NCBI GenBank assembly: GCA_031287815.1
Contig: JAITSM010000064.1
Location: 1 to 11,852, forward strand
DNA: 11,852 nucleotides
DNA from: Prevotellaceae bacterium
GTDB taxonomy: Bacteria; Bacteroidota; Bacteroidia; Bacteroidales; UBA932
Direction: 5' to 3'
Part shown: piece after piece, positions 1 to 6,238 of the stretch
Layout of the letters: each line of letters begins with the position of its first letter
How positions within the stretch are numbered: the first letter of the stretch is position 1
Notes under the pieces: generated by a model
Seen by the model: the letters and a program-made list of their open reading frames with translations, nothing else
What the model was told of the DNA's origin: nothing
Database searches by the model: none
Translations under genes and position numbers: made by a program

Positions 1-642
1 CGGGCCGCAGATAGTGTCGAGACGTGAGCCTGCTTCGGCAAGGAATGCAAACGGCAGGCGCGCCACAAGACCTACGGTAATGATTAACGAGATACCGTTG
101 CCGATACCCCTGTCGGTAATACGCTCGCCGAGCCACATAACAAACATGGTGCCGGCAATAAGTATGACGGTCGCAAAAATATTGTAGGAAAATCCACCTA
201 CCAAAAAGGCTTGTTGCGGTAATTGGGCGTGCAGGTTAGCCATGTAAGCAGGACCTTGAAACGCCAAAATAGCAATAGTCAGGTAACGGGTCCACTGGTT
301 CATTTTGCGGCGGCCGCTTTCGCCTTCGCGCTGCAACCGCTGAAAGTAAGGAATCATCATGCCTAACAACTGTATCACGATAGACGCCGAGATATAGGGC
401 ATGATACCCAATGCAAATACGGAAGCATTACCAAATGCCCCTCCCGAGAAGATGTTGAGCAACCCTAACAATCCGGTGGACGCTTGACTTTGCAAATTAT
501 TCAATTGCAGCGGATCAATTCCCGGAAGTACAACAAAACTGCCTAATCGGTAAACTAACAGCAACAGTAATGTATAGACAATACGTTTGCGCAGGTCTTC
601 GATTTTAAAGATGTTTTGTATGGTGGTAATAAATTTTTTCAT
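1..642 (-). CDS. secY: SecY, preprotein translocase channel subunit (3' end outside window)
   Basis: This is the first 214 codons of SecY, the central pore of the SecYEG translocon in the inner membrane, which moves unfolded proteins across or into that membrane. The start is the ATG at 642, 7 bp after the rplO stop codon. The protein begins MKKFITTIQNIFKIEDLRKR, followed by a first membrane segment (TLLLLLVYRLGSFVVLPG) and by the family's plug and TM2 region rich in Gly and Ser (GLLGLLNIFSGGAFG). The motif SASIVIQLL and the cytosolic loop GESGRRKMNQWTRYLT follow, then GERITDRGIGNGISL near residue 180, a classical SecY signature. It is the last spc-operon gene visible. The reading frame is open through position 1, so it is cut by the window edge and is not a pseudogene. 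Confidence 0.97.
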   Translation of the reverse strand, partial: MKKFITTIQNIFKIEDLRKRIVYTLLLLLVYRLGSFVVLPGIDPLQLNNLQSQASTGLLGLLNIFSGGAFGNASVFALGIMPYISASIVIQLLGMMIPYFQRLQREGESGRRKMNQWTRYLTIAILAFQGPAYMANLHAQLPQQAFLVGGFSYNIFATVILIAGTMFVMWLGERITDRGIGNGISLIITVGLVARLPFAFLAEAGSRLDTICGP

Positions 643-649
643 TGCCCCG

Positions 650-1096
650 TTATAATTTAGTGGCTGTTCCTTGTTGTGCTTCAATGGCGGCGATAGCTGA
701 TTTCGAAAAAGCATGCGCCGTTACATTCAGTTTGGCGGTTAATGTGCCATTGCCGAGCACTTTTATGCGGCTGTTTTTCGACGCTAAACCGGCTTTTATC
801 AACGTTTCTATAGTAATGTCGGTAGCTGCCGTTTTATCGGCAATAGCTTGCAGCGTTGAAATATTGATAGCTTTATATTCTATGCGATTGATATTATTAA
901 ATCCGAATTTCGGTAAGCGGCGTTGCATAGGCATTTGCCCGCCTTCAAACCCTTTCTTGTGCGAATAACCTGAGCGTGATTGTGCGCCTTTGTGCCCGCG
1001 CGTGGAAGTGCCTCCGCGCCCGGAACCTTCGCCGCGCCCGATACGTTTGGTTTTATGTGTGGAACCCGCAGCAGGAGTTAAGTTTTGTAATTTCAT
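650..1096 (-). CDS. rplO: 50S ribosomal protein L15
   Basis: L15 (148 aa) is a late-assembling large-subunit protein that contacts 23S rRNA. The N-terminal half is the typical extended Gly/Arg/Lys-rich tail (KTKRIGRGEGSGRGGTSTRG, then GHKGAQSRSGY and the FEGGQMPMQRRLPKFGF signature around residues 49-65). The C-terminal half is the small globular L18e/L15 fold with IKVLGNG near residue 112. Its length matches the family. It lies between rpmD (53 bp upstream) and secY (7 bp downstream), the standard spc order. The start ATG at 1096 gives the canonical MKLQNLTPAAGS N-terminus. Nothing abnormal is seen. Confidence 0.98.
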   Translation of the reverse strand: MKLQNLTPAAGSTHKTKRIGRGEGSGRGGTSTRGHKGAQSRSGYSHKKGFEGGQMPMQRRLPKFGFNNINRIEYKAINISTLQAIADKTAATDITIETLIKAGLASKNSRIKVLGNGTLTAKLNVTAHAFSKSAIAAIEAQQGTATKL

Positions 1097-1149
1097 AGTT
1101 CACTGTTTTTTTAGCTGGCGCCGGTGGTGTAACCGACTCGCAATAGTTT

Positions 1150-1332
1150 TTATTTTATTTCTTCAATAGTTACCAAATGCCGGATTTTTTCTACCATGCC
1201 CAAAGTAACCGGATTTATATCCCGTTCTACGATTTGACGAATGCGGCGCAAACCCAATGAACGCAACGTAGCAATCTGGCGTTCGGTTGCGCTGTTTTTA
1301 CTTTTTACTTGTGTAATTTTCAATTTTGCCAT
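1150..1332 (-). CDS. rpmD: 50S ribosomal protein L30
   Basis: L30 (60 aa) is a small large-subunit protein. The sequence MAKLKITQVKSKN followed by LRSLGLRRIRQIVERD is the family signature, and the length fits bacterial L30. I place the start at the ATG at 1332, not at the in-frame ATG three codons upstream at 1341, because MAKLKI is the conserved N-terminus and the upstream codons add only MYV. The stop codon of rpsE ends at 1345, so 12 bp separate the two genes. It belongs to the spc operon and should be co-transcribed with rpsE and rplO. Confidence 0.96.
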   Translation of the reverse strand: MAKLKITQVKSKNSATERQIATLRSLGLRRIRQIVERDINPVTLGMVEKIRHLVTIEEIK

Positions 1333-1344
1333 AACGTACATTCC

Positions 1345-1863
1345 TTATCCTTTAAATACTTTTTGCATCGGCACGCCACGTACGCCGGCTACGGTGTAAG
1401 CGTCGCGCAATTCCAACAGGGCATTTACCGTAGCTTTTACCAAATTGTGCGGGTTTGACGAGCCTTTCGATTTTGCCAGCACGTCGTGGATGCCAGCGCT
1501 TTCGAATACTGCGCGCATAGCGCCCCCGGCCTTCACCCCCGTACCGGGAGCGGCAGGTTTCATAAACACCCGCGCGCCGCCGAACTTTGCCATCTGTTCA
1601 TGCGGAATGGTACGTTTGTTCAATGGAATTTTTACCAAATTTTTCTTAGCGTCTTCTATTCCTTTGGAAACAGCTGCTGCCACTTCGCCGGCTTTACCCA
1701 GCCCGTAACCAACAACGCCGTTTTCATCGCCTACTACTACAATAGCGGCAAAACTGAAATGGCGTCCCCCTTTGGTTACTTTTGTAACGCGCTGCACAGC
1801 CACCAAGCGATCTTTCAATACCAAGTCGGTTGTTTTTACTTTTTTTACGTTTATCGTTGCCAT
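1345..1863 (-). CDS. rpsE: 30S ribosomal protein S5
   Basis: S5 (172 aa) sits near the mRNA entry tunnel and decoding site of the 30S subunit and affects fidelity. The N-terminal double-stranded-RNA-binding fold is marked by LVAVQRVTKVTKGGRHFSFAAIVVVGDENG, with the conserved GYGLGKAGEV near residue 53. The C-terminal domain contains GGARVFMKPAAPGTGVKAGG and AVFESAGIHDVLAKSKGSSN, which is typical. Length is normal for Bacteroidota. The gene is 12 bp after the rplR stop codon, in the standard order. Confidence 0.98.
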   Translation of the reverse strand: MATINVKKVKTTDLVLKDRLVAVQRVTKVTKGGRHFSFAAIVVVGDENGVVGYGLGKAGEVAAAVSKGIEDAKKNLVKIPLNKRTIPHEQMAKFGGARVFMKPAAPGTGVKAGGAMRAVFESAGIHDVLAKSKGSSNPHNLVKATVNALLELRDAYTVAGVRGVPMQKVFKG

Positions 1864-1875
1864 AGTTATGTCGAA

Positions 1876-2238
1876 TTAGAATTTAAGGCCGCCTTCGCGG
1901 GCAGCGTCTGCTAAACTTTTTACTCTACCGTGGTACAGATAACCGCCGCGGTCGAACGATACGGTGGTTATTCCTTTAGCAGCGGCGCGTTCGGCAGCTA
2001 ATTTACCGACCAATTTTGCCGTTTCTACGCCTGATTTGCCTTTCACAGCATCCGCCATTGCTTTTTCGCTCGACGATGCTGTTGCCAACGTAACGCCTGT
2101 GATGTCGTCAATAAATTGAACGTAGATGGACTTATTGCTGCGGAACACCGACATGCGAGGGCGTTCGGCAGTACCGCGTATCACTTTGCGGATGCGGTAT
2201 TTTATCCGTTGTCTTCTGTCTATTTTAGTTAATGCCAT
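1876..2238 (-). CDS. rplR: 50S ribosomal protein L18
   Basis: L18 (120 aa) binds 5S rRNA together with L5 and L25 and brings it into the central protuberance. Visible signatures are RRQRIKYRIRKVIRGTAERPR at the basic N-terminus, SVFRSNKSIYVQFIDD in the middle, AAAKGITTVSFDRGGYLYHG and the terminal LADAAREGGLKF, which are hallmark L18 motifs. The gene lies between rplF (14 bp upstream) and rpsE (12 bp downstream). Length and end are canonical. Confidence 0.98.
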   Translation of the reverse strand: MALTKIDRRQRIKYRIRKVIRGTAERPRMSVFRSNKSIYVQFIDDITGVTLATASSSEKAMADAVKGKSGVETAKLVGKLAAERAAAKGITTVSFDRGGYLYHGRVKSLADAAREGGLKF

Positions 2239-2252
2239 ACTGTCTTCTCCTG

Positions 2253-2813
2253 TTATTTAGCTCCGGCCGATTTCCCGGCTTTGCGGCGCAATTGTTCACC
2301 AACGAATTTTATACCTTTACCTTTATACGGTTCAGGCGCCCGCAACGAGCGGATTTTTGCCGCCACCAAACCTATTAGTTGCTTGTCGTGGCTTTTGAGC
2401 GTTAATACCGGGTTTGCGCCTTTTTTTACCGCTTCGGCGGTAGCCTTTACTTCTTTGGGTATCTCAAAATAAATATCATGAGAATAACCCAAGCTAAATT
2501 GCAGCACCTGACCGTTTACTCCCACGCGGTAACCCACACCGACTAATTCCTGTTGAATCGTATAGCCTTGCGACACGCCGGTTACCATATTTTGTATCAA
2601 TGCGCGGTACAAGCCGTGCATCGAACGGTGACGCGGTTGGTCGGTCGGACGGCTAACTGTAACAGCATTCTCCTCTACGGCTACTTTGATGTCTGCATCT
2701 ACCTTTTGTTGCAGTTCACCGAGCGGGCCTTTAACCACAACCACATTGCCGGCGTCTACCTTGACGGTTACTCCTTGTGGCAGGTTTACAGGTAATTTTC
2801 CTATCCGTGACAT
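2253..2813 (-). CDS. rplF: 50S ribosomal protein L6
   Basis: L6 (186 aa) is a two-domain large-subunit protein near the sarcin-ricin loop and factor-binding site. The N-terminus MSRIGKLPVNLPQGV is characteristic. The first repeat contains VVVKGPLGEL, and HGLYRALIQNMVTGVSQGY follows. The second repeat ends with RSLRAPEPYKGKGIKFVGEQ, the L6 signature, followed by the basic tail RRKAGKSAG. It follows rpsH after a 51-bp AT-rich gap and precedes rplR by 14 bp. Confidence 0.98.
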   Translation of the reverse strand: MSRIGKLPVNLPQGVTVKVDAGNVVVVKGPLGELQQKVDADIKVAVEENAVTVSRPTDQPRHRSMHGLYRALIQNMVTGVSQGYTIQQELVGVGYRVGVNGQVLQFSLGYSHDIYFEIPKEVKATAEAVKKGANPVLTLKSHDKQLIGLVAAKIRSLRAPEPYKGKGIKFVGEQLRRKAGKSAGAK

Positions 2814-2864
2814 TTGTTTTTTTGTTTATTTAATTATATTCTATGTTCTCTTGTCTATGTTTTT

Positions 2865-3260
2865 TTAATACACATAGCAAATCACTTCGCCACCTACATT
2901 TTGTGCTACCGCTTCCTTGTCGGTCATCATGCCTTTGGAGGTGGAAAGGATAGCGATACCCAAACCATTCAACACGCGAGGCATGTTTTGTACATCAACG
3001 TAGGTACGCAAACCGGGCGTACTGATGCGCTGCAACTTTTTAATCGCCGGGCGCTTGGTATCCGGATGATATTTTAACGCGATTTTTATGATATTGAAAG
3101 GTTTTCCTTCTTCTACTTTATAAGCGAGAATATACCCTTTTTCGTGCAAGATACGCGTAAGTTCTTGCTTCATTTTCGATGCGGGGATTTCTACCGTTTT
3201 ATGTCCGGCAGCCACCGCGTTGCGAATTCTTGTGAGAAAATCTGCTATTGGATCAGTCAT
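2865..3260 (-). CDS. rpsH: 30S ribosomal protein S8
   Basis: S8 (131 aa) is a primary 16S rRNA-binding protein of the 30S platform; in E. coli it also represses translation of the spc operon by binding its mRNA. The start MTDPIADFLTRIRNA is canonical, and the C-terminal domain has the signature STSKGMMTDKEAVAQNVGGE. The gene is preceded by an unusually long gap for this operon (109 bp after rpsN) that contains a 7-bp tandem array. No S8-binding helix could be confirmed by eye. Confidence 0.98.
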   Translation of the reverse strand: MTDPIADFLTRIRNAVAAGHKTVEIPASKMKQELTRILHEKGYILAYKVEEGKPFNIIKIALKYHPDTKRPAIKKLQRISTPGLRTYVDVQNMPRVLNGLGIAILSTSKGMMTDKEAVAQNVGGEVICYVY

Positions 3261-3307
3261 TGTTTTGTTTTTTAATTTCAGCGCTCTTGCGCCCGATATC
3301 CTTTTTT

Positions 3308-3340
3308 AAGTTAAGAGTTAAGAACTAAAAGTTAAAAGTT
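3308..3340 (-). repeat. Degenerate 7-bp tandem array between rpsN and rpsH
   Basis: Read on the plus strand from 3309, AGTTAAG-AGTTAAG-AACTAAA-AGTTAAA-AGTT is a 4.6-unit heptamer array with the consensus AGTTAAR. It occupies the only sizeable gap (109 bp) inside the ribosomal operon. Similar low-complexity TTAACTCTTAACTTTTAACT-like stretches are known between genes in some bacteria. No function is evident. Confidence 0.6.
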
Positions 3341-3369
3341 GTCTTGCTTTTTTATCATAGTTCTTCATT

Positions 3370-3639
3370 TTACCAGCTTGCTTTGCGTATGCCCGGAATA
3401 AGGCCTTTACTGGCCATTTCGCGGAATTGGATGCGGCTGATACCGAAGACGCGCATGTAGCCTTTGGGACGCCCGGTCAATGAGCAACGGTTGTGCAAGC
3501 GTACAGGGCTGGCGTTTTTGGGTAATTTTGCCAATTCTACATAATCGCCGGCCGCTTTCAGGGCTTTGCGTTTTTCGGCATATTTTGCCACCAACTTTGC
3601 GCGTTTCACTTCGCGTGCTTTCATGGATTCTTTTGCCAT
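3370..3639 (-). CDS. rpsN: 30S ribosomal protein S14, zinc-free type
   Basis: S14 (89 aa) is a late-assembling protein of the 30S head. The sequence starts MAKESMKAREVKRAKLVAKY and has the C-terminal signature HNRCSLTGRPKGYMRVFGIS followed by RIQFREMASKGLIPGIRKASW. It has a single cysteine (in NRCSLTGR) and lacks the two CxxC pairs of the short zinc-binding form, so this is the longer C-minus (zinc-independent) version. The gene is 6 bp after the rplE stop codon, in standard spc order. Confidence 0.97.
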   Translation of the reverse strand: MAKESMKAREVKRAKLVAKYAEKRKALKAAGDYVELAKLPKNASPVRLHNRCSLTGRPKGYMRVFGISRIQFREMASKGLIPGIRKASW

Positions 3640-3645
3640 ATTCTG

Positions 3646-4269
3646 TTATTTCTTGTTTGTCTTAAACGGTAATCCAAATTCCCGCAACAGCGCATACGCT
3701 TCCTCGTCACGGCCGGCCGTAGTAATAAACGATATTTCCAGGCCAAGTATTTTGGTGATTTTATCAATGTCTATTTCGGGGAAAATAATTTGTTCTTTGA
3801 TACCCAGCGTGTAATTTCCGCGCCCGTCAAATTTGTTGGAGATGCCATTGAAGTCGCGGATACGCGGCAACGACACGGAAATTAAGCGGTCTAAAAATTC
3901 GTACATTTTCGCAGCACGCAAAGTTACTTTTACACCAATCGGCATGTCTTTACGCAGCTTGAAATTGGAAATATCTTTTTTCGAAAATGTTTGGATCGCT
4001 TTTTGCCCGGCGATAGCCGTCAATTCGTTCTGCGCTACTTCCACCAATTTTTTATCGCCTACGGCGGCGCCAACACCTTGGTTAATCACTATTTTTTCCA
4101 GATGGGGAACCTGCATGATATTTTTATATCCAAATTCCTTCATCAGGTTGGCAACAATCTGTTCTTTGTATTTTTTTTGCAGAGCAGGAATATATCCCTT
4201 AGGGGTAGCGGGTTGTTGAGCAATTTCTTTTTTTGCCGGCGCTGCCTTGGCTCCTTCTTTTTTTGCCAT
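3646..4269 (-). CDS. rplE: 50S ribosomal protein L5 with N-terminal extension
   Basis: L5 (207 aa) binds 5S rRNA and contacts the P-site tRNA and S13 through the central protuberance. The conserved body starts near residue 25 (GYIPALQKKYKEQIVANLMK) and continues with the L5 signature MQVPHLEKIVINQGVGAAVG, LRKDMPIGVKVTLR, and the C-terminal FPEIDIDKITKILGLEISF. Before this body there are about 24 Lys/Ala/Pro-rich residues (MAKKEGAKAAPAKKEIAQQP) not present in E. coli L5, making the protein 20-30 residues longer than usual. The start ATG overlaps the rplX stop codon by one base (TAATG), which supports the long start and suggests translational coupling. Confidence 0.97.
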   Translation of the reverse strand: MAKKEGAKAAPAKKEIAQQPATPKGYIPALQKKYKEQIVANLMKEFGYKNIMQVPHLEKIVINQGVGAAVGDKKLVEVAQNELTAIAGQKAIQTFSKKDISNFKLRKDMPIGVKVTLRAAKMYEFLDRLISVSLPRIRDFNGISNKFDGRGNYTLGIKEQIIFPEIDIDKITKILGLEISFITTAGRDEEAYALLREFGLPFKTNKK

Positions 4270-4592
4270 TATTTAATCTCCTCTCCTGATTTTTTAGCGT
4301 AACGTACTAATTTCCCTTTATCGTTCAGGCGGCGGCCTATGCGGGTAGGAGCGCCGGTGGACGGATCAACTATTTGCAAGTTGGAAATATGGATAGTAGC
4401 TTCCTGCTCTATAATTCCGCCCTGCGGATGTTTGGCATTGGGTTTGGTGTGTTTTTTCACCAAATTGATACCTTCTACTATCGCGCGGTTTTTATCGGTT
4501 AATATTTCCAGCACTTTCCCTTTCTTACCGCGATCTTCGCCGGCGTTTACAAATACCGTATCGCCTTTCTTAATATGTAATTTCTTTTTCAT
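4269..4592 (-). CDS. rplX: 50S ribosomal protein L24
   Basis: L24 (107 aa) is an assembly initiator of the large subunit that binds the 5' domain of 23S rRNA. The KOW motif is visible at the start (KLHIKKGDTVFVNAGEDRGK followed by KGKVLEI), then the family motif VEGINLVKKHTKPNAKHPQGG and the tail with IGRRLNDKGKLVRYAKKSGE. The start codon directly follows the rplN stop codon (TAA-ATG, no gap), and its own TAA shares one base with the rplE start. This tight packing points to coupled translation of rplN, rplX and rplE. Confidence 0.98.
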   Translation of the reverse strand: MKKKLHIKKGDTVFVNAGEDRGKKGKVLEILTDKNRAIVEGINLVKKHTKPNAKHPQGGIIEQEATIHISNLQIVDPSTGAPTRIGRRLNDKGKLVRYAKKSGEEIK

Positions 4593-4958
4593 TTATAACA
4601 CCTCCGGCGCTAAGGAAACAATTTTCATATAATTATCGCGCAATTCGCGGGCTACCGGCCCGAAAATGCGCGTTCCGCGTACTTCGCCCTGATTGTTGAG
4701 CAACACACAGGCGTTGTCGTCAAAGCGGATGTAGGAGCCGTCGCCGCGGCGGATTTCCTTTTTCGTGCGCACTACAACGGCTTTGGATACCGAGCCTTTC
4801 TTGGCATCGCCGCTGGGAATAGCGCTCTTTACTGACACAACGATTTTGTCGCCCACGCCGGCGTACCGGCGGCGTGTACCGCCCAATACGCGGATGCAAA
4901 GGACTTCTTTGGCCCCGCTGTTATCTGCTACTGTTAATCGTGATTCTTGCTGTATCAT
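4593..4958 (-). CDS. rplN: 50S ribosomal protein L14
   Basis: L14 (121 aa) lies at the subunit interface and forms bridges with 16S rRNA. The protein is highly conserved: MIQQESRLTVADNSGAKEV at the start, GDKIVVSVKSAIP, then KKGSVSKAVVVRTKKEIRRG, FDDNACVLLNNQGEVRGTRI and the terminal FGPVARELRDNYMKIVSLAP. Length is one or two residues from the norm. The gene lies 3 bp after rpsQ and touches rplX. Confidence 0.99.
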   Translation of the reverse strand: MIQQESRLTVADNSGAKEVLCIRVLGGTRRRYAGVGDKIVVSVKSAIPSGDAKKGSVSKAVVVRTKKEIRRGDGSYIRFDDNACVLLNNQGEVRGTRIFGPVARELRDNYMKIVSLAPEVL

Positions 4959-4961
4959 AGC

Positions 4962-5216
4962 TTATTTTACTTTTTCTACGATTTCTACTAATCTCCAACG
5001 TTTGGTTTTGCTCAGCGGGCGCGTTTCCATGATGCGGACAGTATCGCCTTCGCTGCATTCGTTCTTTTCGTCGTGAGCTACAAACTTGGTGGTCTTGTTT
5101 ACGAATTTTCCGTAAATGGGATGCTTTACTTTGCGCTTCACGGCAACCACAACGGATTTTTCCATTTTGTTGCTGACCACTATCCCTACTCTTTCTTTAC
5201 GAAGATTTCTTTCCAT
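4962..5216 (-). CDS. rpsQ: 30S ribosomal protein S17
   Basis: S17 (84 aa) is a primary 16S rRNA binder with an OB fold. Motifs are MERNLRKERVGIVVSNKMEK and VKHPIYGKFVNKTTKF, followed by GDTVRIMETRPLSKTKRWRL, which is the S17 signature. The start is taken as the ATG at 5216. An in-frame TTG at 5225 would add MLT but sits directly after the rpmC stop codon, and MERNLRK is the conserved N-terminus. Nine bases separate it from rpmC. Confidence 0.97.
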   Translation of the reverse strand: MERNLRKERVGIVVSNKMEKSVVVAVKRKVKHPIYGKFVNKTTKFVAHDEKNECSEGDTVRIMETRPLSKTKRWRLVEIVEKVK

Positions 5217-5225
5217 TGTGAGCAA

Positions 5226-5426
5226 TTAGTTTATTTCTTCTTTTTCTTTTTGACTCAGCACGGTGAGCATGCGCGCAATGTCTTTGCGGGCTTTCTTGAG
5301 TTTCGACGTATCTTCTACGGGAGAAATGGCATGATTGGTTTTTATGCGAACATAATTCGCTTTTCCCGTTTCTATGCGTTCCCGTAAATCTTTTATCGAA
5401 AGTTCGCGTACTTCTGGCGTTTTCAT
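5226..5426 (-). CDS. rpmC: 50S ribosomal protein L29
   Basis: L29 (66 aa) is a small helical-hairpin protein near the peptide exit tunnel, where it forms part of the docking site for trigger factor and SRP. The sequence MKTPEVRELSIKDLRERIET is followed by ARKDIARMLTVLSQKEKEEI, the usual two-helix arrangement with the conserved RKDIAR motif. It lies 13 bp after rplP and 9 bp before the rpsQ ATG. Confidence 0.96.
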   Translation of the reverse strand: MKTPEVRELSIKDLRERIETGKANYVRIKTNHAISPVEDTSKLKKARKDIARMLTVLSQKEKEEIN

Positions 5427-5439
5427 TGTCTTTACTTTT

Positions 5440-5859
5440 TTATTCGGTGTAATCTCTACGCACTACGAATTTAGTAGTTACAGGTAATTTTTGCGCAGCA
5501 AGACGGAGCGCCTCTTTGGCTACAGCGAGGGGAACGCCTTCGGCTTCTATTAAAATCCGGCCGGGCGTTACCGGGCACACAAAACCTTCGGGCGCACCCT
5601 TTCCTTTACCCATGCGGACTTCCGCCGGTTTCTTCGTAAACGGTTTGTCGGGGAACACGCGAATCCAAATCTGCCCTTCACGTTTCATGTAGCGCACTAC
5701 TGCCTGACGTGCCGCTTCGAGTTGCTGGCCGGTAAGCCAACATTTTTCAAGGGTTTTTATGCCGAACGAGCCGAACGCTAATTCATGCCCGCGTTGCGAA
5801 ATCCCTTTCATACGGCCTTTTTGCTGCCTTCTGAACTTGGTTTTTTTGGGTTGTAACAT
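5440..5859 (-). CDS. rplP: 50S ribosomal protein L16, first gene of the operon here
   Basis: L16 (139 aa) organises the A-site and central protuberance region of the large subunit. The start MLQPKKTKFRRQQKGRMKGI is typical, followed by RGHELAFGSFGIK, the IWIRVFPDKPFTKKPAEVRM signature with the Arg-containing MGKGKG loop, and GRILIEAEGVPLAVAKEALR. The normal partner upstream, rpsC, is absent. Instead there is a ~380-bp stretch with a promoter at 6025-6055 and then an unrelated secreted-protein gene. rplP therefore heads the transcription unit in this genome. Confidence 0.98.
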   Translation of the reverse strand: MLQPKKTKFRRQQKGRMKGISQRGHELAFGSFGIKTLEKCWLTGQQLEAARQAVVRYMKREGQIWIRVFPDKPFTKKPAEVRMGKGKGAPEGFVCPVTPGRILIEAEGVPLAVAKEALRLAAQKLPVTTKFVVRRDYTE

Positions 5860-5865
5860 CTCTTT

Positions 5866-5955
5866 TTAAACGTTTAATACCTTAAAAATTTTTACTTTTT
5901 GCTTCGGCGTTCCTGTTTTTTCAAGCGTTTGCCCGCATGTTCTCAGTCGCGACAT
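5866..5955 (-). CDS. Possible 29-codon leader ORF ahead of rplP
   Basis: A short open frame in the rplP leader runs from an ATG at 5955 to a TAA ending 6 bp before the rplP ATG. It begins MSRLRTCGQTLEK and has a Lys-rich second half ending KIFKVLNV. Its position between the predicted transcription start (about 6018) and rplP would suit an upstream ORF coupled to rplP. The sequence resembles no ribosomal protein I know, and it is not a recognisable end of rpsC. A 29-codon frame can easily arise by chance, so this is only a candidate. Confidence 0.22.
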   Translation of the reverse strand: MSRLRTCGQTLEKTGTPKQKVKIFKVLNV

Positions 5956-6024
5956 ACTTGCTAAATATTTTTAATCATCTCAACGTCAGACGAAAAATTT
6001 ATATTTCGCAGAAAAAACGGGTTG

Positions 6025-6055
6025 CAAAGGTAATACTTATTTTTGAATTTACAAA
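6025..6055 (-). promoter_or_regulatory. Bacteroidota-type promoter for the rplP operon
   Basis: On the minus strand there is a -7 element TACCTTTG (6025-6032) and a -33 element TTTG (6052-6055) separated by 19 bp, which matches the TTTG/TAnnTTTG consensus of the Bacteroidota primary sigma factor. The start of transcription would fall near 6018, giving a leader of about 160 nt before rplP. The match and the lack of S10 genes upstream both suggest that this drives the ribosomal operon. Confidence 0.8.
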
Positions 6056-6134
6056 CAAGTTTTGAACATTTTTGTATTTTTTTTCAAAAAATTAAACTGC
6101 GCCGCTGAAAAAGGTTGCGATGTATTGAAAATTT

Positions 6135-6158
6135 TAAGGTATGCAGAAGCATACCTTA
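6135..6158 (-). terminator. Perfect 10-bp hairpin downstream of the FISUMP gene
   Basis: TAAGGTATGC and GCATACCTTA form a perfect 10-bp stem with a 4-base loop (TTCT on the minus strand). It is about 80 bp after the stop codon of the 411-residue gene, followed on the minus strand by AAATTTTC. It is probably a terminator separating that gene from the ribosomal promoter, although the trailing U tract is weak. A tetraloop cruciform downstream of a lectin-like gene end could instead be a recognition structure of a diversity-generating retroelement. Confidence 0.5.
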
Positions 6159-6181
6159 GGCGATGTTGGGCACGTTGCCGC

Positions 6182-6208
6182 CTATAAACAAGGAAAATTT
6201 GTTTATAG
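6182..6208 (-). terminator. AT-rich 10-bp hairpin 30 bp after the FISUMP stop codon
   Basis: CTATAAACAA (6182-6191) and TTGTTTATAG (6199-6208) form a perfect 10-bp stem with a 7-base loop. It is the first of two hairpins after the stop codon at 6239. The stem is AT-rich and no U tract follows in the minus direction, so by itself it would be a weak terminator; the two hairpins together may protect or end the transcript. Confidence 0.4.
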
Positions 6209-6238
6209 TATCAAATTTATGTGCAAATATAAATTTAT

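Noticed and set aside
642..968. Plus-strand open frames opposite the ribosomal genes (also 1486-1914, 3991-4302, 10408-10959)
   Set aside because: They are antisense shadows of conserved genes, without signal peptides, domains or promoters.
5860..5952. Remnant of the rpsC 3' end in the rplP leader (basic stretch GKRLKKQERRSKK)
   Set aside because: The frame is only 16 codons after a stop codon and contains nothing specific to S3; basic tails arise easily by chance.
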